Shown: in pieces, positions 34,892 through 44,586 of the stretch
Position numbering within the stretch: the stretch's first letter is position 1
Layout of the letters: each line of letters begins with the position of its first letter
NCBI RefSeq assembly: GCF_901827205.1
Contig: NZ_LR594675.1
Span: forward strand, 682,001 to 746,000
Reading direction: 5' to 3'
Length of the DNA stretch: 64,000 nucleotides
Source: Variovorax sp. PBS-H4
GTDB taxonomy: Bacteria; Pseudomonadota; Gammaproteobacteria; Burkholderiales; Burkholderiaceae_C
Program-made: the position numbers and the translations under genes
Notes under the pieces: generated by a model
Databases searched by the model: none
The model's input: only the letters and a program-made list of their open reading frames with translations
What the model was told of the DNA's origin: nothing

Positions 34892-36753
34892 AGGCCATGC
34901 AGGGACTCTGGGACACCGCCCGCATCCAGCCGCGCCACGACATCGTCGTGCCCGGCGAGACCCTTCCCGCCGTCTTCTGGAACGCGGTGCGCGAGCGCGG
35001 CGACCGCGTCTGGATGCGGCAGAAGCAATTCGGCATCTGGCGCAGCTGGACCTGGGGCGAGACCGCCGAGGCGGTGCGCGAGATCGCGGGAGGCCTGATG
35101 GCGCTGGGCTTCAGGCCCGGCGAGTGCGCCTCCATCCTCGCCAACACCGTGGTCGAATGGGTGCTGGCCGACCTGGCCGTGCTCAGCTGCGGCGGCGTGG
35201 CCAATGGCATCTACCCGACCGACGCCGCCTCGCAGGTGCACTATCTCTGCGAAGACTCGCGCACCAGCGTGCTCTTCGTCGAGGACGACGAGCAGCTCGA
35301 CAAGGCACTGGAGGTGCGGCCCGGGTTGCCGCTGCTGCGCAAGGTCATCGTGATGGACATGACAGGGCTTCGCGATCTGCACGATCCGGGTGTCATGAGC
35401 CTGGTAAGCCTGCGCACCCTCGGCCGCGAGCACTTGCAGGCACAGCCCCAGGCGCTCGAGGAGCGCGTGGCCGCCTGCCGCCCCGAAGACCTCGCGATCC
35501 TCGTCTACACCTCGGGGACCACGGGCAAGCCCAAGGGCGCGATGCACTCCCACCGCGGCCTGGTCCACACCGTGCACGGCTACAACACCCTGGTCGCGCA
35601 GGACGAGCACGATGAGCGCATGTGCTTCCTGCCCCTGTGCCACATCGCCGAGCGCCTGGGCGGCGAGTACTTCTCGATGTACACCGGCGCCATCCTGAAC
35701 TTCGTCGAGAACCCCGAGACCGTGCCCGAGAACGTGCGCGAGATCGCGCCCACCGTCTTCACCGCGGTACCGCGCGTGTGGGAGAAGTTCTATTCGGGCG
35801 TGATGATCGCGCTGCAGGAGGCGAGCCCCGTTCAGCAGGCGGCGTACCGCTGGAGCATCGGCGTGGGCAGCGCCATCGCCGAACGCGTGCTCGCGGGCCG
35901 CCCGGTGGGTGCTGCGTGGCGCTTCAAGTTCCGGCTGGCGCGATGGCTGGCGCTGGACAACGTGCGCAAGCTCATCGGCATCCACCGCGCGCGCTTCCTG
36001 GTCACCGGCGCGGCGCCGATCTCGCCGGAGCTGGTCAGGTGGTACCTGGCGCTGGGCGTGCCCATGATCGAAGTCTGGGGCATGACCGAGACCTGCGGCG
36101 CCGCGACCGGTGTGCCGGCGGGGCGCATCAAGCCCGGCTCCGTCGGTCCGGCGGCGCTCTACAACGAAGTGCGCGTCGATGCCGCCACCGGCGAGATCCT
36201 GGTGCGCGGCACCAACGTCTTCATGGGCTACCTCAATCTGCCCGAGAAGACTGCCGAGGCGATCGACGCCGATGGCTGGCTGCACACCGGCGACGTCGGC
36301 ACCATCGACGAGGACGGGTATTTCCGCATTACCGATCGAATGAAGGACATCATCATCACGGCAGGCGGCAAGAACATCACGCCCAGCGAGTTGGAGAACG
36401 AGCTCAAGGTCAGCCCCTACATCACCGACGCCGTCGTGATCGGCGATGGGAGGCCCTATCTGACGGTGATCATCATGATCGACCAGGAAAACGTCGAGAA
36501 ATTCGCCCAGGACCACGACGTGCCCTTCAGCAACTACCAGAGCCTCACCCGCGCGCACGAAGTGCAGGACCTGATCCAGGGCGAGCTCGACCGCGTCAAC
36601 GCCAGGTTCGCCCGCGTCGAGCAGATCAAGAAGTTCTTCCTGCTCGAGACCCAGCTGAGTGCCGAGGACGAGGAGCTCACCCCCACCATGAAGCTCAAGC
36701 GCAAGCTCGTGCAGGCCAAGTACGCCGAGCGCATCGGCGCGATGTACACCTAG
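34888..36753 (+). CDS. AMP-dependent acyl-CoA synthetase (long-chain fatty-acid/aryl-CoA ligase type)
   Basis: This 621-residue ligase has the P-loop LVYTSGTTGKPKGAMHSHRG, the adenylate-binding VWGMTETCGAATG, the hinge GWLHTGDVGTIDEDGYFRITDR, the linker GGKNITPSELE and the C-terminal catalytic Lys region TPTMKLKRKLV. It forms an acyl-adenylate and then the CoA thioester of a carboxylic acid. Its position inside a Liv-type transport operon suggests it activates the imported acid. Acid identity is unknown. Confidence 0.92.
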   Translation: MKAMQGLWDTARIQPRHDIVVPGETLPAVFWNAVRERGDRVWMRQKQFGIWRSWTWGETAEAVREIAGGLMALGFRPGECASILANTVVEWVLADLAVLSCGGVANGIYPTDAASQVHYLCEDSRTSVLFVEDDEQLDKALEVRPGLPLLRKVIVMDMTGLRDLHDPGVMSLVSLRTLGREHLQAQPQALEERVAACRPEDLAILVYTSGTTGKPKGAMHSHRGLVHTVHGYNTLVAQDEHDERMCFLPLCHIAERLGGEYFSMYTGAILNFVENPETVPENVREIAPTVFTAVPRVWEKFYSGVMIALQEASPVQQAAYRWSIGVGSAIAERVLAGRPVGAAWRFKFRLARWLALDNVRKLIGIHRARFLVTGAAPISPELVRWYLALGVPMIEVWGMTETCGAATGVPAGRIKPGSVGPAALYNEVRVDAATGEILVRGTNVFMGYLNLPEKTAEAIDADGWLHTGDVGTIDEDGYFRITDRMKDIIITAGGKNITPSELENELKVSPYITDAVVIGDGRPYLTVIIMIDQENVEKFAQDHDVPFSNYQSLTRAHEVQDLIQGELDRVNARFARVEQIKKFFLLETQLSAEDEELTPTMKLKRKLVQAKYAERIGAMYT

Positions 36754-36780
36754 TTTTTTTGCAACCGAGGAAAGCACGCC

Positions 36781-37953
36781 ATGAAGATCCAGGCTTTGAT
36801 CCCGCTGGCCGCGACGGCCTGCATGGCACTGAGTTCCGGCCTGGCCGGCGCGCAGTCGCAAGGCGTCACCAAGGACGAGATCCGCATCGGCACCATCCAG
36901 GACCTGTCGGGCCCGCTGGCCGGTTTCGGCAAGCAGGCGCGCAACGGCATGCAGCTGCGGGTGGACGAGCTCAACGAGCAAGGCAACGTCAACGGCCGCA
37001 AGCTCAAGCTCTTCGTCGAGGACTCCGGCTACGACCCCAAGAAGGCGGTGCTGGCCGCGCAGAAGCTGGTCAACCAGGACAAGATCTTCATCATGGCCGG
37101 CCACATCGGCACCGCTCAGAACATGGCGGCGATGCCGGTGCAGTTCGAGAAGAACGTGGTCAATTTCATGCCCATCACGGCGGCGCGCGAAATGTACGAG
37201 CCGTACCACCGGCTCAAATATTCCTTCGCCGCCACCTACTACGACCAGATCCGGCTGGCACTCCCCAAGCTGATCAAGGACAAGGGCGCCAAGAAGGTCT
37301 GCACCATCTACCAGGACGACGAGTTCGGGCTCGAGGTGCAGCGCGGTGCCGAAGCCGGCGCCAAGGCCATGGGCATGGAGCTCGCCGAGAAGACCTCGTA
37401 CAAGCGCGGCGCCACCGATTTCTCGTCGCAGGTCGCGAAGATGAAGGCCGCCAACTGCGACCTGGTGGTGCTGGGCACCATCATCCGCGAGACCATCGGC
37501 ACCGTGGGCGAGGCGCGCAAGACCGGCTTCAACCCGGTTTTCCTCGGCTCCAGCGCGGCTTACACCGACCTGATCCACAAGCTGGGCGGCAAGGCCATGG
37601 ACGGCCTCTACGCCACCCACACGGTGCAGCACCCCTACCTCGACGAGGCTTCGCAGCCGCTGCGTTTCTGGGCCAACAAGTACAAGACCAAGTTCAACGA
37701 GGACCCGACCGTGTTCTCGGTCTACGGCTACATGATCGTCGACTCCTTCATCAAGGCCGCGCAGAAGGCCGGGCCCAACCTCACCACCGACAGCTTCGTG
37801 AAGGCGATGGACACCATGACCTTCGAGCCTGACATGTTCGGAGCGCCGAAGAGCAGCTACACCGCCACCAAGCGATTGGGCAACGACCTGTCGCGGCTGT
37901 CGCAGATCGTGGATGGGAAGTGGAAGGTGGCGTCGGACTACGTTGCGCCTTGA
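36781..37953 (+). CDS. livK: ABC transporter substrate-binding protein (LivK-like)
   Basis: This 390-residue periplasmic type I binding protein has a signal peptide (MKIQALIPLAATACMALSSGLAGA) and the family pattern DEIRIGTIQDLSGPLAGFGKQARNGMQLRVDELNEQGNVNGRKLKL. It closes the Liv operon 27 bases after the ligase. It sets the substrate specificity of the transporter. Confidence 0.93.
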   Translation: MKIQALIPLAATACMALSSGLAGAQSQGVTKDEIRIGTIQDLSGPLAGFGKQARNGMQLRVDELNEQGNVNGRKLKLFVEDSGYDPKKAVLAAQKLVNQDKIFIMAGHIGTAQNMAAMPVQFEKNVVNFMPITAAREMYEPYHRLKYSFAATYYDQIRLALPKLIKDKGAKKVCTIYQDDEFGLEVQRGAEAGAKAMGMELAEKTSYKRGATDFSSQVAKMKAANCDLVVLGTIIRETIGTVGEARKTGFNPVFLGSSAAYTDLIHKLGGKAMDGLYATHTVQHPYLDEASQPLRFWANKYKTKFNEDPTVFSVYGYMIVDSFIKAAQKAGPNLTTDSFVKAMDTMTFEPDMFGAPKSSYTATKRLGNDLSRLSQIVDGKWKVASDYVAP

Positions 37954-37967
37954 GGTGGGCTGCGCCG

Positions 37968-39348
37968 CATCCTTGCCGAGTGCTTCGAACGGTTGGTGAT
38001 GGCCTTGACGCGGCGCAGGGGGCCGGGGCTGTACCGGGTGCTCTGGTTCAGGCCGTTGGTCTCGGTGATGCGCTCGCCGTTGGCGTCGTAGCCGAAGGTG
38101 TCAGTCTGGTTGGGCCATCGGCCTTTGCGGCGAGGCGGTTGAGGTTGTTGATGGAGCGCGTAGCGGTCCAGCCGACGGCGCCGGTGCTGTCGGTGATTTG
38201 CTCGCCGACCATCGAAGTACTGCCCCGGCAAGCGCAGGTTGAACATGAACTCAGCAAAGCTCGTGACGCCAGGATTCGGGGTGACATCGAGGTTCGCAAA
38301 CCTGTTGTGTGCCGTGGTCGGTTTCGTATCCCCAAAGGCACTGTACGCCCACTGCCAGACAGGCTGTCCTTGGCTGTCGGTCAGGCGCCGGGGCGTGTTG
38401 AGGTGGTCGCTGTGAACAGCGTGTAGCTGCCCATTGATGACCGCCGCAATCGGCATCGGCCCGTTCGCCGTGGGCAGGTAGATGTACTGCGTACTGCCTG
38501 CGCTGTTGGCCCCGCCCATGCCCGTCTCCGCGAGCAAGGTCCCATCCTCGTCGTACATGAATGCGTAGCCCAGCTTCTCCGCATCGCTCGTGCTCGGCCC
38601 CCACATCTTCGTGAAGAAGCCGATCAGGCTTTGCATGGAGCCCTGGTCGGTCTCGTCGCCCTCCGTCGGCGGATACAGCGGCTCTGTCTTGAACACCCGC
38701 TGCCCGAGGGCGTTGTGCGCGTAGCGGGTGGTCGGACTGGTGTCGGTCGCACCCGTCGTGACCGCACTCAACCGCCCCTCAGCGTTGTAGCTGTAGGTCC
38801 TCAGCCCATCGCTGGTCAGGTCCCCGTTCGCGTTGTACGCATAGGCCACGTTCGTGCTCGTGGTGCCGGTGGTCTGGCTGAACCCATCGAGCCGGTTGCT
38901 GCCTCCGTTGACCGTGTAGCTGCGGCTGGTGGTCTGCCCACCCAGCGTCTTCGTGCTCGCGTTCCGGTTTCCATTTGCGTCATAACCAAAGCTGGTCTGG
39001 CTCCCCGTCGCATTGAACCCGGTGATCCTCCCCACGGCGTCATAGCTCACGCTCCAGGTGGTGTTCGCGCTCGCGATGCTGCTGTGCATCGGATCGCTGT
39101 CCCCCGGCTGCAACAGGTTCTGCGTCAGGCTGGTGATGCGCCCGGCAGCGTCGTAGACGTAGCTGGCGAACTCGGTGGTGGTCATCCGCCCGGCGGTGTC
39201 GTACTTGCGGCTCGCGGCCAGCCCCGGTGCGAAGGCCCAGTTCCACGCGGTGGGCTGGCCCATCGGGTTCCAGGTGATGCCGGTGACGATCGGGCGGCCG
39301 TTCCAGCTCAGCTGAGTCAGGCGTCCGGCCGTGTCGTAGTCCAGGAGA
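37968..39348 (-). pseudogene. Rearranged RHS-core remnant
   Basis: This region encodes fragments of an RHS protein in a wrong order on the minus strand. Its larger part (38212-39348) is nearly identical to 40315-41451 in the intact RHS gene (offset 2103, few mismatches); the smaller part (about 37990-38205) is a diverged copy of RHS sequence like that at 41935-42150. The reading frame across is open but has no start of its own, no N-terminal region and no toxin tip. It looks like the product of recombination, not a functional gene. Confidence 0.75.
38212..39348. repeat. Direct repeat copy 1 (1.1 kb, RHS core)
   Basis: This copy pairs with 40315-41451 in the same orientation and is separated from it by the immunity-type gene and the tip of the RHS gene. 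Identity by eye is about 99%, so the duplication is recent or kept alike by gene conversion. Confidence 0.85.
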
Positions 39349-39377
39349 TGTTCGAGAAGCCCGCAAGCTCGCTTTAG

Positions 39378-39770
39378 CTATTTCGGCGCTTTGGCCGACT
39401 CCTCTGCGCCTAGTTTGAGAAAGCGCGTAACGCTGGGCATCTTCATCTGCGATACAAAGCCGAGATCCCTCACGGAGGGCAGCATGTCTACATTGGGTGG
39501 AAGGCCGTACACATCCAAAACGTCATACGGCGGATCCTGCGCAAACTCGTTGTGGTGTTGATCGAGCGAGTAGCTGATCCTCGCAAATACCTCTGTCGCA
39601 CTTTCGCCCGACCTGATCGGAAACCAAGTGAGGGGCCAATTGCGGGACGAGGAGTTTTTCAGCGCTCCGCGATTAGCCTCGCTCTCGATGATCCAAAGAG
39701 GGCAAGGGTAGGGAAGAAGCTCCACCTTGCTGCCGAATCGCTGGTCAATAACCAATAGCACGCTGTTCAT
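39378..39770 (-). CDS. Putative immunity protein for the RHS toxin (130 aa)
   Basis: I do not recognise the family. The protein is soluble with no signal peptide and has a clearly lower GC content than the neighbouring genes. It starts 9 bases after the stop of the RHS gene on the same strand, the normal place for an RHS immunity gene. The segment SATEVFARISYSLDQHHNEF is the most structured looking part. Immunity function is inferred from position, size and composition only. Confidence 0.65.
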   Translation of the reverse strand: MNSVLLVIDQRFGSKVELLPYPCPLWIIESEANRGALKNSSSRNWPLTWFPIRSGESATEVFARISYSLDQHHNEFAQDPPYDVLDVYGLPPNVDMLPSVRDLGFVSQMKMPSVTRFLKLGAEESAKAPK

Positions 39771-39779
39771 AATTCGCTC

Positions 39780-42700
39780 CTAGCTCGCCGGACAGGTTCG
39801 GTCGCGAGGCCACGGTGAAATCGGAACTGGAAAACTCCTCGGCGGCTTTTGAGACCAATCCCAATTGTGTCCGTGGGGAGTTCCTGCCGATGTACCGTCA
39901 GGGTTTGGATGGTCGTGATCCCAATCAATGTCGGCCGCCGGTTGACCATCTAGTCCATAGAGTCTCTCTTGCCCGCTGCCGGGGTTTGTGTGCCAAGAGC
40001 CCGGCTCTCCCGTGTTCGGGGTCTTGTCCTGCAGCATCGGCCCTGTCAGCCACCATCCAACCGCCGCGCCTACACCTGCACCGATGATGCCGCCAACGAC
40101 AACGCCCGGAGGGCCAAGGGCAGCGCCAATTTCAGCACCACCTATCGCACCAGCAAGCGGGTTCAACCCATCCGGGTCCGTGTAATGCAGGGGATTGTTG
40201 AACGCATAGGGTCGCCTGTTCCAGCCAGCCGCAAGGCCCTTCGGATCGTTCTGCGTATAGCCAAGACCGGGCATGTAGCTGCGCCGACCGTTGTAGTGCA
40301 GCCCACTCTCCACGTCGAAGTACTGCCCCGGCAAGCGCAGGTTGAACATGAACTCAGCAAAGCTCGTGACGCCAGGATTCGGGGTGACATCGAGGTTCGC
40401 AAACCTGTTGTGTGCCGTGGTCGGTTTCGTATCCCCAAAGGCACTGTACGCCCACTGCCAGACAGGCTGTCCTTGGCTGTCGGTCAGGCGCCGGGGCGTG
40501 TTGAGGTGGTCGCTGTGAACAGCGTGTAGCTGCCCATTGATGACCGCCGCAATCGGCATCGGCCCGTTCGCCGTGGGCAGGTAGATGTACTGCGTACTGC
40601 CTGCGCTGTTGGCCCCGCCCATGCCCGTCTCCGCGAGCAAGGTCCCATCCTCGTCGTACATGAATGCGTAGCCCAGCTTCTCCGCATCGCTCGTGCTCGG
40701 CCCCCACATCTTCGTGAAGAAGCCGATCAGGCTTTGCATGAAGCCCTGGTCGGTCTCGTCGCCCTCCGTCGGCGGATACAGCGGCTCTGTCTTGAACACC
40801 CGCTGCCCGAGGGCGTTGTGCGCGTAGCGGGTGGTCGGACTGGTGTCGGTCGCACCCGTCGTGACCGCACTCAACCGCCCCTCAGCGTTGTAGCTGTAGG
40901 TCCTCAGCCCATCGCTGGTCAGGTCCCCGTTCGCGTTGTACGCATAGGCCACGTTCGTGCTCGTGGTGCCGGTGGTCTGGCTGAACCCATCGAGCCGGTT
41001 GCTGCCTCCGTTGACCGTGTAGCTGCGGCTGGTGGTCTGCCCACCCAGCGTCTTCGTGCTCGCGTTCCGGTTTCCATTTGCGTCATAACCAAAGCTGGTC
41101 TGGCTCCCCGTCGCATTGAACCCGGTGATCCTCCCCACGGCGTCATAGCTCACGCTCCAGGTGGTGTTCGCGCTCGCGATGCTGCTGTGCATCGGATCGC
41201 TGTCCCCCGGCTGCAACAGGTTCTGCGTCAGGCTGGTGATGCGCCCGGCAGCGTCGTAGACGTAGCTGGCGAACTCGGTGGTGGTCATCCGCCCGGCGGT
41301 GTCGTACTTGCGGCTCGCGGCCAGCCCCGGTGCGAAGGCCCAGTTCCACGCGGTGGGCTGGCCCATCGGGTTCCAGGCGATGCCGGTGACGATCGGGCGG
41401 CCGTTCCAGCTCAGTTGAGTGAGGCGTCCGGCCGTGTCGTAGTTCAGGAGAAGCGCGCTGCCTTCTGGGTAGTAGATGCCGGCGAGCTGGCCCGCAGCGG
41501 TGTAGCTGTACTGGATCTGCTGGCTCAGGCCACTGGCCAGGGCCTGAGTCTTGACGCGAACGCGCCCCATCAAGTCGCGGGTGTAAGTGGTCGTGCCGCT
41601 GCGGTCGGTCATCGAGCTCAGGTACCCCGTGGCGCTGAAATTTTCGTCGTAGCGCAGGGTGGTGGTCTTGCCGTCGGCGAAGGTGATGAGGGTTGGGCGG
41701 CCCAGGAGGTCGCGCTGGATCTGGGTGGCCTGGCCCAGGGCATCGGTGAGGGTGCTCGGCAGGCCCAGGGCGTCGTATCGGGTGGTGGTGCTGCCGATGT
41801 CGGCGCTGCTCTCGGCGGTGGCGTTGCCCTGGGCGTCGCGGGCGTAGGTGGTGGCCACGCCCTTGAAGTCCTTGGCCTGGGTGACGGCATCCAGGGCGTT
41901 GTAGCTCAAGGACGCCGTGGCGTTGGCGGCGTTGGTGATGGCCTTGACGCGGCGCAGCGGGTCCAGGCCGTACCGGGTGCTCTGGTTCAGGCCGTTGGTC
42001 TCGGAGACCAACTCACCGTTGGCGTCGTATGCGAAGCTGTTCGTCTGGTTGGGGCCGTCGGTCTTTGCCGAGACGCGGTTGAGGTTGTTGATGCTGCGTG
42101 CGGCCATCCAGGCAATGGCGCCGGTGCTGTCCTTGACCTGCTCGGCCGTGCGGTTGCCCATCGCATCGAGAATGAAGCTGCCCGACTCGCCGCGGTTGCT
42201 GCTCCAGCCGGTGAGGCGGTGCGCGGCGTCGTAGGTGTAATTGAAGTACTGGCCCGTGGGCAACTTGAGCCTCTCGACAAGGCCCGTGGCGGTGTAGGTC
42301 AGCGTGGTGAGCGGCTGCAGGCTCATCCCGTGCGTGATCAGGCGGTCACGGGAGTCCCAGGTGTAGGCGGTGGATTGGCCCAGGGGCGGGGTGCTTCTGA
42401 TGATGCGGTTGGCGCTGTCGTAGGCGTACTGGGTGACGTGGCCCAGGGCATTGGTGGTCTTCGTCAAATTACCCCGAGCGTCGTACTCGAAAGTGGTGAC
42501 GGCCCCATTGGGGGCGGTTTCGGTGGCGGCGAGGCCCTGCGCGTTCCAGCTCCAGTTCCAGGTGCGAGTGGTGCTGGGAGACGAACTGGTGTCGGTGATG
42601 GCCTGCGAAAGAACGTTGCCCTTGTCGTCGTAGGTGTAGGCGGTGGTGCGGCCGGATTCGGTGACGAGCACGGGCAGGGAGAAGGTGGGGTGCCACTGGG

Positions 42701-44318
42701 TGGTCACGGTCTGGGCCTCGGGAGTGCCCGCCGCTCGCGTGACCGAGAGGGGCAGGCGCCGGGCAACGTCCCACGTGGTGATCGTCGTCACGCCCTTGAA
42801 GTCGGTCTCGCTGGTGACCATGCCGTTGGCATCCTGGATGCGTTGGAGGGCGTCCCGGTTTCCCGTTCCTGACGGCAGTTGGCTCCCGGTGACTGCGAGC
42901 TTTCCGTTCGCGCTCCCATACGCATACTGGCGGGTCGTGCCCAAGGGATCGGTGACAGTGGCGGTCTTGTCGTAGGGATAACTGACTTGGTAGCGTTCCA
43001 CCGATCCTGCCAGTTCCGTCGTGATGGCCCTGCCGGTGGCGTCGTAAGTAAAGGTGGCCCACCGCGAGCCGTTCTCATCCAAGATGCCCGTGAGCGCCTG
43101 CGCAAAGGCTGCGTTCTCATAAAGAAAGGTCCGGGTCTTGCCGTCGGGGTAGGCCACCGACGACAGGCGCCCGACACCGTCGTATTGATAGCGAAGCACG
43201 CGCGCATCGGGCAGGGTCACGGTGTCGAGCTGGCCGGCGCCGGTGTAGGCGAAGGTGAGCACGCGGCCGAAGGGGCTGGTCACCGCCGACAGGCGCCCCG
43301 CGCCGTCATATCGATAGGTGGCGGTCCAGCCGTTGCGCTCGTACTTGGCTTGCAGCTTGCCGGTGCTGTCGAAGACCCACGTCGTGTTGTCGTCGGCGCG
43401 CCGGTAGGTCCATGCATCGGGGCTCTGCTCCAGGCTGTCCGCATTGTCATTGGCCACCCAGAAGGAAGCGCCCGCGGGCTTGGCAAAGCTTCGGCGACTG
43501 CCGTCGGGCATGGCGATGGCGACGGCAGTCGGAGCAAGCGCCGGTGTTGCCATCAATCGAACGCCGTGGTTGTGGGCCCAGGCGGCGCCCAGGCCGATGT
43601 CGGGCTTGGCGCTGTAGCTGGCCCAGTTGCTGCGGTAGATGCGCTGCACGCTGAGTGGCGCGGGGCCGGAGTCGCTCCAGTCGGTTTCCGAGCGGTACTT
43701 CTCGGCGGTGGCGGGGAGGATGGGGTTGCCGGAGAACAGTCCGGCATCGCATTGTCGATCCGCCGGAATCTCGGGCGGGGAGTTCTCGAGGCATTGCCTG
43801 TTGGCCCATAGCCCATTCGTGTCAATGTACGCCTTGTCGTAACTCAGCTTGTAGCCGTCACCGCACGAGCACGTGGGCAGCATGCCCGATACGGGCTTGG
43901 GCCTGGCGTTCGGCATCTCGCAATCGACGATGCCCATGCTCAGGATACCCCCGCCGTCTTCGTTGTCCGGATTCGACGGACTGAAATAGTGGCATTCCCC
44001 CTCGTTGTAGGCCGTCCAGTCGTGAATTCGTGGAGTCCCCACGGTGTAGGTGAAGCTCATCCCGGACCAAGAGGAAGCCGCACAGTACTCCTCGGCGCTC
44101 TCATAGAACTTGTCGCGGTTGCTAAAGTTGTTGTTGTAGTACCAACTCTTTGCATTCGCATGGGCCGAAAAGCATGCGAACACGATGAGCACGACCTGCC
44201 ATGGTCTTTGGGTGGTCAAGTTTCGGGGTCGCCCGAGGGGCGTGTTGCTGGACCGGCTTCGAGCGAGCGGGAATGAAAGTGCGGCGCGCGCGCGTGCGCG
44301 CCATTGACGGCTTGCCAT
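39780..44318 (-). CDS. RHS-repeat polymorphic toxin
   Basis: This 1512-residue protein has an N-terminal Sec-like region (QVVLIVFACFSAHANA), a Cys-rich N-terminal domain, then a long array of YD repeats (YxYDxxGRL type), and the RHS core end YNGRRSYMPGLGYTQNDPKGL then DPDGL. After that a Gly-rich hydrophobic stretch (GAIGGAEIGAALGPPGVV) leads into a toxin tip of about 85 residues with a dense acidic-His patch (DIDWDHDH and GTPHGHNWDW) that could bind a metal. The tip could be a nuclease. ATG 44318 has AGGGAGA before it. It has no VgrG or PAAR gene next to it, and delivery is unknown. Confidence 0.85.
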   Translation of the reverse strand: MASRQWRARARAALSFPLARSRSSNTPLGRPRNLTTQRPWQVVLIVFACFSAHANAKSWYYNNNFSNRDKFYESAEEYCAASSWSGMSFTYTVGTPRIHDWTAYNEGECHYFSPSNPDNEDGGGILSMGIVDCEMPNARPKPVSGMLPTCSCGDGYKLSYDKAYIDTNGLWANRQCLENSPPEIPADRQCDAGLFSGNPILPATAEKYRSETDWSDSGPAPLSVQRIYRSNWASYSAKPDIGLGAAWAHNHGVRLMATPALAPTAVAIAMPDGSRRSFAKPAGASFWVANDNADSLEQSPDAWTYRRADDNTTWVFDSTGKLQAKYERNGWTATYRYDGAGRLSAVTSPFGRVLTFAYTGAGQLDTVTLPDARVLRYQYDGVGRLSSVAYPDGKTRTFLYENAAFAQALTGILDENGSRWATFTYDATGRAITTELAGSVERYQVSYPYDKTATVTDPLGTTRQYAYGSANGKLAVTGSQLPSGTGNRDALQRIQDANGMVTSETDFKGVTTITTWDVARRLPLSVTRAAGTPEAQTVTTQWHPTFSLPVLVTESGRTTAYTYDDKGNVLSQAITDTSSSPSTTRTWNWSWNAQGLAATETAPNGAVTTFEYDARGNLTKTTNALGHVTQYAYDSANRIIRSTPPLGQSTAYTWDSRDRLITHGMSLQPLTTLTYTATGLVERLKLPTGQYFNYTYDAAHRLTGWSSNRGESGSFILDAMGNRTAEQVKDSTGAIAWMAARSINNLNRVSAKTDGPNQTNSFAYDANGELVSETNGLNQSTRYGLDPLRRVKAITNAANATASLSYNALDAVTQAKDFKGVATTYARDAQGNATAESSADIGSTTTRYDALGLPSTLTDALGQATQIQRDLLGRPTLITFADGKTTTLRYDENFSATGYLSSMTDRSGTTTYTRDLMGRVRVKTQALASGLSQQIQYSYTAAGQLAGIYYPEGSALLLNYDTAGRLTQLSWNGRPIVTGIAWNPMGQPTAWNWAFAPGLAASRKYDTAGRMTTTEFASYVYDAAGRITSLTQNLLQPGDSDPMHSSIASANTTWSVSYDAVGRITGFNATGSQTSFGYDANGNRNASTKTLGGQTTSRSYTVNGGSNRLDGFSQTTGTTSTNVAYAYNANGDLTSDGLRTYSYNAEGRLSAVTTGATDTSPTTRYAHNALGQRVFKTEPLYPPTEGDETDQGFMQSLIGFFTKMWGPSTSDAEKLGYAFMYDEDGTLLAETGMGGANSAGSTQYIYLPTANGPMPIAAVINGQLHAVHSDHLNTPRRLTDSQGQPVWQWAYSAFGDTKPTTAHNRFANLDVTPNPGVTSFAEFMFNLRLPGQYFDVESGLHYNGRRSYMPGLGYTQNDPKGLAAGWNRRPYAFNNPLHYTDPDGLNPLAGAIGGAEIGAALGPPGVVVGGIIGAGVGAAVGWWLTGPMLQDKTPNTGEPGSWHTNPGSGQERLYGLDGQPAADIDWDHDHPNPDGTSAGTPHGHNWDWSQKPPRSFPVPISPWPRDRTCPAS

Positions 44319-44347
44319 GGGTTCTCCCTGGTGGATTGATCTTCTCG

Positions 44348-44367
44348 CTGCGTGCTCAGGCACGCAG
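44348..44367. promoter_or_regulatory. Palindrome upstream of the RHS gene
   Basis: A perfect 8-bp stem (CTGCGTGC / GCACGCAG) with a TCAG loop lies 29 bases before the RHS start codon. It could be an operator or a hairpin in the mRNA leader. The rest of the 268-base gap 44319-44586 shows no gene that I can support. Confidence 0.4.
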
Positions 44368-44586
44368 TGGCGCGATTCAATGAAAGGGAGCGCGTGGGCA
44401 ACGAGGTCCTGCCGCCGCATCCCCTTCATGGGTGGCGCGGATCATAGTGACGCAAGCGACAACACGACAGACAGGAGAAAGTTCAACCAGTGTCGGTTCG
44501 ACGATGCACGAGTAGTGCTTACTGTGTCATCGAGAGACTACGAGAAAGCATCGGTCCAAGGACAAGATTGCCACCCCATTGCTCCC

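Noticed and set aside
34822..37632. 936-residue open frame on the minus strand
   Set aside because: It lies opposite the acyl-CoA synthetase and livK, which carry clear domains; the antisense frame has none.
37954..39377. A second functional RHS gene
   Set aside because: The frame lacks start, N-terminal region and toxin tip, and its parts are in an order not found in the intact gene.
40734..42872. 712-residue plus-strand frame inside the RHS region
   Set aside because: It is antisense to the YD repeats and has a monotonous Val/Gly/Ala/Gln composition with no domain.
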